Origin: CAVRUD01 sp963849635
GTDB taxonomy: Bacteria > Chloroflexota > Chloroflexia > Thermomicrobiales > UBA6265
Direction: 5' to 3'
Length of the DNA stretch: 64,000 nt
Assembly (NCBI GenBank): GCA_963849635.1
Contig: CAWKIA010000022.1
Span: forward strand, 1 to 64,000
Shown piece by piece: positions 17,920 through 28,434 of this stretch; position 1 is the first letter of the stretch; each line of letters opens with the position of its first letter. A program made the translations under genes and the position numbers. The notes under the pieces are model-generated. The model saw only the letters and a list, made by a program, of their open reading frames with translations, was not told the DNA's origin and did no database searches.

Positions 17920-19225
17920 CTACGCGACGACCTGGTCGAGTTCGGCCTGGGCCTTCTTGCCGCGGCGGCGACCTCGGCGGTGGCGTCGGCACCGTTCTTG
18001 ACGATGTTCGTCAGAGCGTCCAACTCGATCGTGTTGATCGCGCCGGTGTGCGACGGCGGCAGGACGCGGCCGTAGTCGCCCAAGGAAGCCAACCGCTTCC
18101 GATGCCGGGCCGGTCTTGAGCGGCTCGGCGGCCGCGGCGGCGCTCTGCGCGGCGGCACGTGGAAGCCGTAGGAGAGGCTCAGTCTGTCTGGACCTCGGCG
18201 TTCTCGATCCAAAGCCATGACGTAGGCTCTTGGCTCGGCCATGAGCTGCGGTCTTGCCATTGACCAGCTCACTCCAGCCGCCCAGAAGGTGGCCGGGGTG
18301 CCCTTCAGCGTCAAGCGCCGGCCACGGCACAACGCTGAAGTCATCGCCGAGTTCGGCCGTGATGCCTGGGGCATCGCCCAGAGGCCGGCCACTGACATCG
18401 CCGCCTGGCCCTGGATGAAGGCCGACGGGTCCCACCAGTCGGTCGGGGCGCCGAGCAGCAGGGCGCCGGTATCGTTCAGCTCCTTCAGCTTGTGTAGGCG
18501 AGGGCGGTGCGCTCGTTGTTGAAGATGACCTGATTGGTCTCCGGGTCGACGAAGTCGCTGCCGGCCGACCAGGGCGCGATGTGATGCGAGCGCACCGATC
18601 CCGCCGTCGTTGCCGAGGAAGAGGCCCTTCTGCCGCCCGGTATCGAGCTTCTGGCGCGGCGGCGATGAGCTCGTCCATCGTCGTCGGGGGGGCGATGCCG
18701 GCACCTTCGAGCATGCTCTTGCGGGCGTAGAGCAGCCCATGTCGTCGATCATCTTGATGCCGTAGATGCTGCCGTTGATCGTGTTCACCGCGAGTTGCGG
18801 GTGGAAGTCGGCCTTGACCTCTCGGGGTGAACAGGTCATCCAGCGGGGCGAACTGGCCTTCGTCGACCATATCCAAGGACGGCTGACGTGCCCACCTCAA
18901 AGACATCCGGTGCCGTTCCGCTGAGGAGGGCGGCGCTCAGGGCGCCGCCGTAGTCTCCGGAGACCCAGTTGATCTCGACCGCAATGCCTGGGTTGGCGTC
19001 AGTGTACTGCTCGCGTAGCGGCGGCGGCGTCTTGCGTCCCGGCCTCGCCGTACTGGTGGAACCACTGCGTGAGCGTTACTGGTCCTGGGCCGCGATCTTG
19101 GGGGCCTTGCCGAAGCCGGCGAAGGCGACCGCGCCGCCGGTAACGACCATCGACTTGAGCACGCCACGCCGGGTGAAGAACCGGCGATCGACTCCGAGGG
19201 GACGAAGCTCACGAGGATTCGACAT
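17920..19225 (-). pseudogene. sugar ABC solute-binding protein with Tat signal, frameshifted
   Basis: ATG 19225 has AAAGGAG nine bases upstream. The N-terminus is a twin-arginine signal (RRFFTRRGVLKSM, then VVTGGAVAFAGFGKAPKIAA). Right after AQDQ the frame hits a stop where one base seems lost. The expected mature start VTLTQWFHQYGEAGTQDAAA is in the next frame. Later blocks typical of family 1 solute-binding proteins lie in changing frames, down to AQAELDQVVA at 17920. It belongs with the two permeases downstream as one importer. No ATPase is nearby. Confidence 0.75.
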
Positions 19226-19328
19226 CGAAGGGTCTCCTTTCTACAGCGACAGGAGGGGGCCGGCTCGGCGAAGAGCCCGGCAGATTGACCTTTGCCGCAT
19301 TGCGGGACATCGCAAACGGGTGCCGCAC

Positions 19329-19357
19329 TATATACGGTTAGCAGGGGGCACCGTCAA
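19329..19357 (-). promoter_or_regulatory. sigma-70 type promoter of the sugar importer operon
   Basis: On the minus strand TTGACG (19357-19352) is followed after exactly 17 bases by TATATA (19334-19329). This lies about 100 bases before the binding-protein start. GGTGCC and GGCACC flank the core at a distance and could form an operator. Confidence 0.6.
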
Positions 19358-19527
19358 TTGTTCCAGGCACACAGAACACGATTCGATTCCCGATCTTGGA
19401 GATGAAATCGGTTACAGATGTTGTGCAGTACCGTCCACTAAACATGTATCCTTGAGATCGGCCCCTCGTTTCAGCGATGACCGGGGCTGAACCGGTGACC
19501 TTGACTCAGGGCAAAACCGCTTCAACA

Positions 19528-19557
19528 TTGACAGACGTACGCTCAGAAACGTATAAG
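19528..19557 (+). promoter_or_regulatory. candidate promoter of the second sugar importer
   Basis: TTGACA and TATAAG are separated by 18 bases, which is close to the consensus. It lies about 280 bases before the binding-protein start at 19840, implying a long leader, so the assignment is tentative. Confidence 0.45.
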
Positions 19558-19839
19558 TTTCGCATTCCGCAGCGAGGGTGCTTGCACTCCATGAAAGACC
19601 TCTAGGGCATTTCCAGCCCTGACGCTCGCCAACAGCGTCCCCGGTAGTCCCGGGATTTTCGATTCGTTGAGTACGATTCCTCATATACCTCAATAACACC
19701 GCTCGATTCCTAACTACTGGCTACGACGCGTTGCCCTTAAGCACAACCCAACGGTGGGCACTCGTGCGGCAACGCGACATGACGATGGTCGTCAACGCCT
19801 CCGATGGACGGAGGGCGTAGCGCATAGAAGGAGTGGCAG

Positions 19840-21275
19840 ATGGGCCGGCGTACCACGCGTAATTTGGGTCACCTCTCACGGCGGCAGCTTTTGCAACGGT
19901 CTGCGGCGGTCGGCGCCGGCGCGATGGCCGCTCCCCTCTTCCGGCGGGGGTATGCGGCCAACGCCGCGATGCAGGAGGACATTCCGCGCACTCCGTCGAC
20001 GGCGACGCTCGACGGACCACTGCGGATTCTGCTGAAGGCCGACTTCCATCCCGACCACAACGCATTCATGCAGGCGGAGCTCCAGGCCTTCGCCGATGCC
20101 AGCGGTTGGGACGTCGAGATCACCGACGTGGCCGGGTACCAGGGCGGCGGCGACCTTTTCCAGAAGCTGCTCGGCGGCGTCCAGGCCGGTGATGCGCCGG
20201 ACATGCTGATCCACGACGTCGGCGCCCGCAACCTCCATACCCTCGGCGTTGTGCAGCCGGTCAATGAGCTCGTCGCCGAGATGACCGAGCAGTTCGGCGA
20301 GCCGATCTACGGGGCGCTAAGTCCGCAGCTTCATCGACGACAACTGGATGGCGGTACCGTTCTTCTCGCGCGCGAACGGCCACTACATCCGGGCCGACTA
20401 CTTCGCCGAGGCCGGGCTGGACCCAGTCGCCGACACCGAGACCTACGACAAGATGCGGGCCTCCGCGCTGGCCGTCACCGACGCCAACAATAATCGTTGG
20501 GGCTGGGGCATGACGATCAACCGCTCCGGCGACGGTAACGGCATGGTCCAGAACGTGATGTTCCGCTACGGCGGCCACGTCCAGGACGAGACCGGTCAGA
20601 AGGTGACGTTAAACTCGCCGGAGACGATCGCCGGCCTTAACTGGTTGAAGGAGACGTACTCGGCCGAAGAGTAGCCAGCCAATGTTGCCGCCGGGGATCC
20701 TCTCCTGGACGGACACCAACAACAACGAGGCCTTCCTGGCTGGGCAGATCGCGCTCACCCAGAATGCGGGCACCGTCTACGCCAAAGCGGTCCTCGACAA
20801 CGTGCCCTTCTGGCAGCAGATCTCTTACGTCCAGTACCCGATGCGGAACACCGACAACGCCCGGCTCGACTTGATGACCGCCGGCATGAGGTTCTACCTG
20901 ATCACCGACGCCAAGAACCCCGAGGCGGTCTACGATGTCGCCCGCCACTTCCTCTCCCAGCCAGTGCAGGAGCGGATCTGGTCGATCTCCACCGGCTACG
21001 CCCTTCCGGCCTACGCGAACCGGTGGGAGAACCCGATCATCACCGAGAACCCCGTCTCGATGGCGGGCAAGGAGATCGCGATGAACGTGACCGACTTCAC
21101 CGGCCTGCAGTGGCCAGGGCCGTTGAACGAGGCGATCGGCTCGATCGGCGAGGGCGTCTTCTTCACCGACATGATGTCGGAGATCCTCCAGGGCGGCGAG
21201 GTTGAAGAGGTCGTCGCCAACTACCACGACACCTTCGTCCAGATCTACCAGGACTTCGGCCTAGAAGGCGAGTAA
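19840..21275 (+). pseudogene. sugar ABC solute-binding protein with Tat signal, two frameshifts
   Basis: ATG 19840 follows AAGGAG. The signal region is HLSRRQLLQRSAAVGAGAMA, a twin-arginine type. The mature part (LRILLKADFHPDHNAFMQAE through DAPDMLIHDVGARNLHTLGV) matches family 1 binding proteins. The frame breaks near 20320; the correct continuation is DDNWMAVPFFSRANGHYIRA. It breaks again near 20675, where TAG follows YSAEE, and resumes PGILSWTDTNNNEAFLAGQI to the end at 21275. The family length of about 475 residues fits once both breaks are joined. It feeds the fused permease downstream. Confidence 0.8.
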
Positions 21276-21278
21276 CCA

Positions 21279-21341
21279 AGACGTGAGACGTGAGACGTGA
21301 GACGTGAGCATGGCGCTTTCGGTTCTCACGTCTCGCGTCTC
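21279..21341 (+). repeat. heptamer-repeat hairpin (GTGAGAC type)
   Basis: The left arm 21279-21308 is four copies of GACGTGA. The right arm 21323-21341 reads CTCACGTCTCGCGTCTC, its inverted complement. It sits four bases after the binding-protein stop and before the fused permease, so both could be separated at RNA level by this stem. Confidence 0.7.
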
Positions 21342-21372
21342 TTATCTCTCGTCTCCGTGAAAGGGCAGGCCA

Positions 21373-23356
21373 GTGGCTATCGAGACCGCGCGCGGCCAGA
21401 CGATCGTCTCCCAAATAAAGCCGGCTGGCAGCTTCTGGAAACAGTCGCGCCGGTTCCTCGGGAAAGACTGGCAGGTCGCCTACGTCTTTATCGCGCCGCT
21501 GGTGATCCTGCTCTTCGGGTTGATCGCCTACCCGCTGCTGCAGGCGTTGAAACTGAGCTTCTACAACGTCACGGGTATTACGAACCGCGGCTTTGTCGGT
21601 CTGGAAAATTACCAACGGCTTTGGGAGAACAACCAGTACCGCGATTCGGTCATCACCACGGTCAAGTACGCCACGGTCGTCCGTCTTCTTCAAATTCTGG
21701 ATTGGATTGCTGGCCGCGAACCTGCTGCACTGGAGCCGATTGCGGTTTCGCAGCGTCTTCACCGGCCTGATCCTGCTTCCCTGGATCATTCCCGATATCG
21801 TCGCCGCCCTCACCTGGCGCGGCATCTACGATCCCATCTTTGGCGGCCTCAATCAGCTTCTGCTCAAACTCGGTTTGATCGATACGGGAATCGCCTGGCT
21901 CGGCGACTACAACCTGGCCCTGCCCTCGGTCATCGCCGTAAACGTCTGGAAGGGTATTCCGTTCTTCACCATCGTCCTCCTGGCCGGTCTCAAGGCGATC
22001 GACACGGAGATGTACGACGCCGCCGCGGTCGATGGGGCCAACGGCTGGCGCCGCTTCATCGACATCACCCTGCCCAGCCTGCGCTACGTGATCATCGTGG
22101 CCAGCTTGCTCTCCCTCATCTGGACCCTGAACGCCTTCGGCCAGGTCTTCCTTCTCACCGGTGGGGGCCCCGGAGGCGCCACGCGTCTATTCTCGATTCT
22201 GTCCTATGAGTACGCTATCAGCCAGTTGAGATACAGCGCCGGGGTGGCCGTGGCAATGTCGGTCGTGCCGGCCCTGCTGATCTTGATCATCGTGCTTGGT
22301 CGGGTGATGCAGGGCGCCGAGACGGGCATGGCCGACGAGCCACGCCCGGGCGTGCTGGCCACGACCTGGTCGGTGATGATGTGGCCGTTCAAGATGGTCA
22401 TCGGCGCGGTCCTCACCATCGTCAACCTCATCTTGGATACGATCGAGCGCGGTTTTACCTTCGTCGGTGACAGGATCAAGGGCGTGTACCTGCGAGGCGA
22501 TGTGGACAGGGAAGGGGCCTGGCGCAGGCTGACCGGCCGCATTTCGTTCTTCGGTATTTACGCCATCCTCGGGGTGCTGCTTCTCTTCATGCTCTTCCCG
22601 TTCTACTGGGTGGTCGTTACCGCCTTCAAAACCCCCGAACAGATGCGTACGAGCGAATCGGTCTTCTGGCCGTCTCCGTGGACGTTCCAGCACTTCGACT
22701 TCATGCTGACCGAGACCGACTTCCCGACCTGGTTCGGGAACACCGTCCAGGTTGCCCTCGTCTCCTGCGCGATATCCGTGCTGGTCGGTGCATTGGGCGC
22801 TTACGCCTTGGTCCGGCTGCAGTGGGTTGGGTCGGGCATCCTCTCGACGGTCATCCTGTTCACTTACCTGATGCCGACGGTGATGCTCTTCATCCCGCTC
22901 TACCGCATCTTCAATGATCTGCACCTGATCGATACGCTCGGCTCCTTGATGATTGCCTACCCGACGTTCGGCCTTCCATTCGCGACCTGGCTCCTGATGG
23001 GCTACTACCGGTCGCTGCCACGGGAGCTTGAAGAGGCGGCCCTGATCGATGGCGCGAATCACTTCCAGGCCTTCTTCAGGATCATCTTGCCGCTCATGAC
23101 CCCAGCCCTGATGGCGGTCGCGATGTTCGCGATCACCGCTGCCTGGGATGAGTTTCTGTTCGCGTTCGTCTTCATCACGTCGGAGTCAAACCGGACACTG
23201 CCTGTCGGCCTCGGCATGATGGTCATCGGCGACATCTTCCCCTGGGGCCAGATGTTCGCTGCCTGCATCATGACCACCATCCCAGTGGTGATCATCTACG
23301 GCCTGGCCCAGCGGTTCATGATCTCCGGCCTCTCGGCGGGGTCGGTCAAGGGGTAG
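21373..23356 (+). pseudogene. fused MalF-MalG sugar ABC permease, one frameshift
   Basis: Two complete CUT1 permease domains lie in one reading frame. Domain 1 begins VAYVFIAPLVILLFGLIAYP and has the EAA loop MYDAAAVDGANGWRRFIDIT. A linker with two extra hydrophobic stretches follows (near IGAVLTIVNLILDTIERGFT). Domain 2 has FMLFPFYWVVVTAFKTPEQM and the loop LEEAALIDGANHFQAFFRII, ending ISGLSAGSVKG. The only break is near 21685, where one extra C moves the frame (YATVV to VFFKFWIGLLAANLL). From there a single frame runs to 23356 with no stop between domains. It works with the binding protein upstream. Confidence 0.8.
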
Positions 23357-23445
23357 CTGCCGGAACCGCGTCCAGATATCGATCCAAACAGAATCGGCCG
23401 TCGCCCGTGTGGCGGCGGCCGATTCTACGTCTCCACGCGAGCCCG

Positions 23446-24672
23446 TCAGTCGCTCCAGGGAACGACCGTGTGGTCGCGAATGAAGCTCCAGTCGATGTTT
23501 TCCCCGAGACCGGGCCCTTGCGGAATCGGCACATGTCCCTCGGAGTCGACCGGATCGATCAGATCGATCAGCCACGGGGTTTCGGCGTCGTAGTCGACGT
23601 GGGGATGAAGCAGGCCGCGCTCGTAGTACTCGCCCGGCGTTGCCATCGCGCCCAGGACCTGCATGTTGGCTGCGCCGCCACCGTGGACCTCTACCCGAAT
23701 GCGAAATGCCTCGCAGAGGTGGACAGTCTTCATCGCGGGCGTGATCCCGCCGACATCAAACACGCCCACACGGGAGATGTCAGAAGCGCCGCGCAGGATC
23801 CACTCGGCCCGGGTGTACATCTGGCCGTGGGCCGTCTCCGGACCACAGATCGGCAGATCGAGGTTTTCGGTGAGCCAGACGAACGAGGACGTGCTGTGCT
23901 CGTTCATCGGCTCTTCCATCCAGTAGTAGTTGAGTTTTTCCAGCGCTCGCCCGAGGCGGAGGGCCTCTTCCCGGGTGTAGTCATGGTGCGGATCGAGCAT
24001 CAGGTGCATCTCCGGCCCGACCGCCTCTCGCACCGCCGCGCAGGCTGCGATATCGCGGTCGAGATCGGGGCCGTGCGGCGACATCCAGGTGTGTAACTTG
24101 AAGGCGGGATAGCCCCGCGCCTTGCATGCGGCCGCGAACTCACCGTACGCCTCCGGAGTGTCGAGGCCGCCGGGGATGTCGTCGCCACACATCGTGCTGG
24201 CATAGGCCGGGACTTTGTCCCGGGCGCCACCCAGCAATTTGTGCACCGGCAGGCCAGTAAGGCGGCCGGCGAAGTCCCAAAGAGCGCAGTCGACAACCGC
24301 GAGACTTCGATCATCGAGCGTGTTGCGCTCAATTCGCTGCCCACGCAAAAGCTTGTACCAGATGGCTTCCCGGGCGAGCGGGTCCATCCCGGCGATCGTC
24401 TGGGTAGCAATCGCCGCCGTCGCGGCTGACCCACCAAAGCAATACCCATCGACGCCGATCGACGTCCGCACCCGCGTCAGGGTGCGCTCGATCCAGCGCT
24501 CGGGTGCGGGATGAGCGTGCCCCTCGTCATCCTTACCCACTCTGGTCGGGGCCAGGAAGGTCATCGTCTGGATGTCGCGGATCGTAAGGCCGGCAACCGC
24601 CGCGTTGAGTCCACTGGCCCGGGCAGCGATCTCGGCGGCGGAGAGGTCGTCCGGGGCGGGCAGAACAGACAT
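23446..24672 (-). CDS. enolase-superfamily protein (mandelate racemase type)
   Basis: A 408-residue intact member of the mandelate racemase/muconate lactonizing group. The lid region is N-terminal. Barrel residues include FKLHTWMSPHGPD in the Lys motif position, the metal ligand Asp in LMLDPHHDYT, Glu in YYWMEEPMNE and Glu in CGPETAHGQ, with His in VEVHGGGAANMQ. The usual second Lys of K-x-K appears as His (K-L-H). This points to acid-sugar dehydration or epimerisation of an unfamiliar substrate. It converges on the fused permease end, with about 90 bases between. Confidence 0.82.
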   Translation of the reverse strand: MSVLPAPDDLSAAEIAARASGLNAAVAGLTIRDIQTMTFLAPTRVGKDDEGHAHPAPERWIERTLTRVRTSIGVDGYCFGGSAATAAIATQTIAGMDPLAREAIWYKLLRGQRIERNTLDDRSLAVVDCALWDFAGRLTGLPVHKLLGGARDKVPAYASTMCGDDIPGGLDTPEAYGEFAAACKARGYPAFKLHTWMSPHGPDLDRDIAACAAVREAVGPEMHLMLDPHHDYTREEALRLGRALEKLNYYWMEEPMNEHSTSSFVWLTENLDLPICGPETAHGQMYTRAEWILRGASDISRVGVFDVGGITPAMKTVHLCEAFRIRVEVHGGGAANMQVLGAMATPGEYYERGLLHPHVDYDAETPWLIDLIDPVDSEGHVPIPQGPGLGENIDWSFIRDHTVVPWSD

Positions 24673-24803
24673 CGCATCCTCCCGTTCGCGTCATCGTTCG
24701 ATCCAGCATTGCGCGGCGGCATCATAGCGATGGTGGGCAAAACGCGAAAGAGATGCCCGACCGCGACCGAACTGGATTGCATGTCTTGCGCCATGCCACC
24801 GTT

Positions 24804-24920
24804 GTAGGGGCGGACGATGTGTCCGCCCGGCCGCAGGCAGTCCGATTCCCGCTTGGAAATGCCGTTCCCAACCTGTGACGACATGGTAGGTAACCGGGCG
24901 GACACACCGGTCCGCCCTAC
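24804..24920. repeat. MITE-like palindrome-ended repeat, copy A
   Basis: 117 bases bounded by about 26 bp inverted ends. The left end reads GTAGGGGCGGACGATGTGTC and the right end is its near complement ending GTCCGCCCTAC. Each end is itself a hairpin. The core (TTGGAAATGCCGTTCCC) resembles that of copy B at 55414. The right end overlaps the stop codon of the oxidoreductase gene at 24917. Confidence 0.7.
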
Positions 24921-25955
24921 AAATGGGTTTCGTTACGGAAACGCGGATGCCGCACATCCGCCCCAAGAACGGCGAGACGGGCATCGAGGCTGTTCTGCGC
25001 GGCCTGCAACGCCGACATGGCCGGGCGGACAGACCGACCCGAAACGGCGGGTTCACGCCTTTCCATGATCGCCTCGAAGAACTCAGCATCCTGGCGGGCG
25101 ATAGCAGAGTCGGGATCCGATGGGTCCTGTGCACGGGCCTCCAGGAGAACCCTATCCCTATCGCGCAGGACGCGATCTTCAAGAAGAAGTGTCGTCGACT
25201 CGCCGATGATGAGGTAGTCGTTGACCGGTATATGGGTGTGATACGACATCGCCACAGTCACAATTTGGTCTTGAGGCGTGCGCATGATGATGCTCAGAGT
25301 CCATCGGGATGCCCAGGTCTCGCCCGGCAAGGCGACTTGAGCGGCCGTCTCGACGTGCTCGCCGCGCTGGGGCACCCCAATGAGCCAGAGGGCCGCGTCG
25401 ACAGCATGGCAACCATGGTGCCAAAGCAGATTGTCGGTCCAGGTGCGACGTCCGGCCGCGCCAGTTGACGTTCTCCCGCCGACCGAACATGTAGCGGGCC
25501 ACGATGGCATGTGGGTGCATCTCGCCGGCCGCGATCATCCGCCGGGCCTCGATCATCGCCGCGCCGTAGCGTTGGGTGTGGCAGACCATCAGGCGGCGAT
25601 CAACCTCGTCCGCAAGCGCGCTGAGACGGTCAGTCTCGGCCAGGGAGAGAGCAAGCGGGATCTCACAGAGAACATGCTTTCCAGCCCGCAGCGCCCGCTC
25701 GACCTGCTCGGCATGGGCCGGTGAGGGCGAGCAAACGATTGCGACGTCCAACTCCGGATCAGCCAGGAACTCGTCCAGGTCAGTCGTGGCGGTCGCCATC
25801 CCGAACTCGCGCCCGAAGGCGTCAGTCGGTTCCGCGTGAGGCCCCATCACCGATGTCAGCCGCAAGTTCATCTCGGCGGAGGCCGCTTGCAGAGCGAGCA
25901 CAGCCCGGGCATGATCCAGCGCAATCGAGCCATACCCGATGATGCCGATGTTCAC
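24917..25955 (-). pseudogene. Gfo/Idh/MocA family oxidoreductase, one frameshift
   Basis: GTG 25955 follows AGGAGG and begins VNIGIIGYGSIALDHARAVL, the Rossmann motif for NAD(P). AGKHVLCEIPLALSLAETDR matches the family EKP motif, with Ile in place of Lys (CEIPLALS). Near 25445 the frame shifts; RTWTDNLLWHHGCHAVDAAL, the family C-terminal signature with paired His, continues in another frame to 24917. It probably acted as a sugar or sugar-acid dehydrogenase. Ile at the EKP lysine could weaken catalysis. Confidence 0.8.
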
Positions 25956-26041
25956 GTGAGGCCTCCTGACGCAGATTCGGATGGGGCGTGGAGTATAGCG
26001 GCGAGCAATCGCCACGACTCGCATAGGGAGAACGGCAGAGG

Positions 26042-26848
26042 ATGGTCATCGTCGACGCCCATTGCCACGTCTCGCAGAGCTGGTACGAACCGGTCGAGGT
26101 GCTGCTCGCTCAGATGGAGCGGAACGGCGTCGGCCATGCGGTCCTCATCCAGATGCAGGGCCAGTTCAACAACCACTACCAGGTCGAATGCCTGCGCAAG
26201 TACCCTGGCAAGTTCGCCTCGGTCGTGCTGGTCGATCCATCGTCAGCCGACGCACCAGAAACGCTCAGTCGGCTGGCCGCCGAGGGAGCCAGCGGCGTAC
26301 GTCTCAGCGCCACAACTCGATCACCAGGAGGCGATCCACTCCTGATCTGGCGCGAAGTCGAGCGACTCGGACTCGCCGTCAGTTGCGCCGGAGCCGCCTC
26401 GGACTTCGCCTCGGCGGAGTTCGCCGGCCTCGTCGAGTCTCTCCCTGGGCTTACGATCGTCCTCGAACACCTCGGCTCGTTGAGCCGTCCAGATCGCGAT
26501 GCTCACGAGCGAGAGAACAGGCGGGCTGTCTTCGCACTGGCGCGGTACCCGAACGTCTTCATGAAGATCACAGGGCTTGGCGAGTTCTGCGACCGGGCCA
26601 GCCCAGTATCGGAGCCCAACCCGTTTGCCCAGCCTGAGCCGAACCTCTTGGCCGAGGCGGTGAATGCGTTCGGCCCTCAGCGCTTGATGTGGGGCAGTGA
26701 CTACCCACCGGTCAGCAGCCGCGAGGGCTACACCAACGCGCTAAAGCTGCCCGTGGAACGAATTCGGGCCATTCCGGGAATTTCGGATGCCGATTGCGAG
26801 CACATTTTCGGGGGTACCGCCCTCGCCGTTTTCCCCGTCCGCGAATGA
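26042..26848 (+). CDS. amidohydrolase 2 family protein, possible sugar lactonase
   Basis: A 268-residue TIM-barrel metal-dependent hydrolase. The N-terminal IVDAHCHVSQSW supplies two metal-binding His. A further His is in VLEHLGS, and Asp in LMWGSDYPP near the end is the catalytic metal ligand. Members of this family hydrolyse L-fuconolactone, L-rhamnono-lactone and 2-pyrone-4,6-dicarboxylate. Given the sugar-acid neighbours a lactonase is the best guess. It is divergent from the Gfo/Idh/MocA gene, with starts about 90 bases apart. Confidence 0.85.
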   Translation: MVIVDAHCHVSQSWYEPVEVLLAQMERNGVGHAVLIQMQGQFNNHYQVECLRKYPGKFASVVLVDPSSADAPETLSRLAAEGASGVRLSATTRSPGGDPLLIWREVERLGLAVSCAGAASDFASAEFAGLVESLPGLTIVLEHLGSLSRPDRDAHERENRRAVFALARYPNVFMKITGLGEFCDRASPVSEPNPFAQPEPNLLAEAVNAFGPQRLMWGSDYPPVSSREGYTNALKLPVERIRAIPGISDADCEHIFGGTALAVFPVRE

Positions 26849-27118
26849 CCATCGCCGTACATCTGGAACGTGGCCTGCACCGGGCATTCCTGGCAGCGGC
26901 CACATCTGGAGATTCGTCCGGCCTGAAGCAGACCTACGGCAACGCGCTCAAGACGCAAAGGCTTGTGATTGCCGCGAACGAATCAGCGCTCTCGGATCAG
27001 GCCGTGCATCTCTAACTCCTGATGTTCCAGGTACGCTCGGGACGTTCCCAGCCGGCGGACGGGTCTGGTAGGATCGCGCCCTCAAGTAAGGGAGCCGGAG
27101 TGGGGGAGGTTCTGCATC

Positions 27119-28379
27119 ATGGGTGAACGGGTCCGCCTGGCGATCGTCGGGTGTGGTGGCATGGGCCGGCGCCACCTGGCCGGGTTGGCGGAACTTGCGC
27201 GATCAGACCACAACAATGTCGACCTGATCGCCGTCTGCGACCTGAACGACGCCAACGCCAACGCCCTCGCCGACGAAGCTCGTGACCTCCTCGGTCACCG
27301 CCCTCAGGTCTTCCCCAGCATCAAGGCGATGCTCGCGGCGGAGATCGGGCTCGAAGCCGCGTCATGCACGACTGAGACTGGCACCCACCACGTCGCTGCC
27401 ACCGAACTCCTCGAAGGCGGCATCCACACCCTCTGTGAAAAACCGCTCGCCCTGACCATCCGCGGCTGCCGCCTGGCGATCGAGGCCGCGGAACGGGGGA
27501 ATGCCATCCTCTCCGTCGCGGAGAACTTCCGCCGCGATCCGATCAACCGCCTGGTCCGGGCGCTGCTCGACGACGGCGCTATTGGTGAGCGCCAATTCGT
27601 GATGGAGACGGGGGTGCGTGGCCGGGATTCGATCACCATCACACCCTGGCGCCACCAAAAGCTGCGGGGCACCATCACGCTCGACGCTGGCGTCCACAGC
27701 GCTGACATCCTCCAGTACTACTTCGGCGATCCCGCCAGCGCCTTCGGCCAGACCCGGCTGTACGAACCGGTTCGCGTCCGCCGGAACACGGCCGGGCCAG
27801 GAGGCTTCTACGAGAAGTGGGCAGCGTCGCTGCCCCCAACCGTCGAAGCAACCGGTGAGGACGCCATGTTCGGGCTCATCACCTTCGCCAACGGCACACT
27901 GGGTCAATGGACCGACCATTATGCTGGCCACGGACTGCCGTTCGGACATCGGATGGTTTTCGGCACCCGGGGATCAATTGCGGCGCCCGGCGACAGGAAC
28001 GGCAAACCCGTCCGCCTTACCCTGGACGACGACACGGACATCTGCGACGAGCGCGTCCTGGAATTTGCGCCCAGCTATCGGTTGAGCCCGGTCGCGGCGG
28101 ATCTGTTTGGTGACGAACGCCCCTGGACTTACGACCTCGAATTCCCCGTGATCGATCGCAAGCTGCTCGCACTCGAACACCACGAGCTTGCCAGTTGCGT
28201 CCGCTCCGGCGCACAGCCTGAAGTCGATGGAGCGTACCGCCATGCGGGCCGTCGCATTGGTCTACGCCCTGTTCGAATCGCAGATCGCCGGCCGTCCCAT
28301 CTCCATCGCCGAGGTTGAATCGAGCGCCGTCGACGCCTACCAGCGCGAAATCGACGACCACCTCGGCCTCACAAACTAA
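27119..28379 (+). pseudogene. Gfo/Idh/MocA family oxidoreductase, late frameshift
   Basis: ATG 27119 follows GGGGGAGG. The first 370 codons are intact: LAIVGCGGMGRRHLAGLAEL for the dinucleotide, HTLCEKPLALTIRGCRLAIE with the catalytic Lys, and LDAGVHSADILQYYFGDPAS with His. Near 28230 the frame slips. The true C-terminus (AMRAVALVYALFESQIAGRP through EIDDHLGLTN) lies in another frame ending at 28379. The slip removes only the last helix, so some activity could remain if it is real. It leads a plus-strand run with the isomerase, aldolase and dehydratase that follow. Confidence 0.82.
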
Positions 28380-28393
28380 CCGCGTCTCGTCTC

Positions 28394-28414
28394 GGCTCTC
28401 GGCTCTCGGCTCTC
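28394..28414 (+). repeat. single heptamer array (GGCTCTC)
   Basis: Three perfect tandem GGCTCTC units lie just after the oxidoreductase stop. No inverted partner arm was found nearby, unlike the other heptamer elements. Confidence 0.6.
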
Positions 28415-28434
28415 ACATCACCATGGAGCGAGCA

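Larger units (their letters stand above)
19226..19839. other. divergent promoter region between two sugar importers
   Basis: No gene is supported in these 614 bases. They separate two importers transcribed away from each other. Apart from the minus-strand promoter there is a plus-strand candidate: TTGACA at 19528-19533 and TATAAG at 19552-19557, spaced 18. The region is less GC-rich than the coding DNA around it. Confidence 0.5.

Noticed and set aside
22187..23062. A 291-codon minus-strand frame.
   Set aside because: It is antisense to the fused permease and made mostly of charged residues without a domain.
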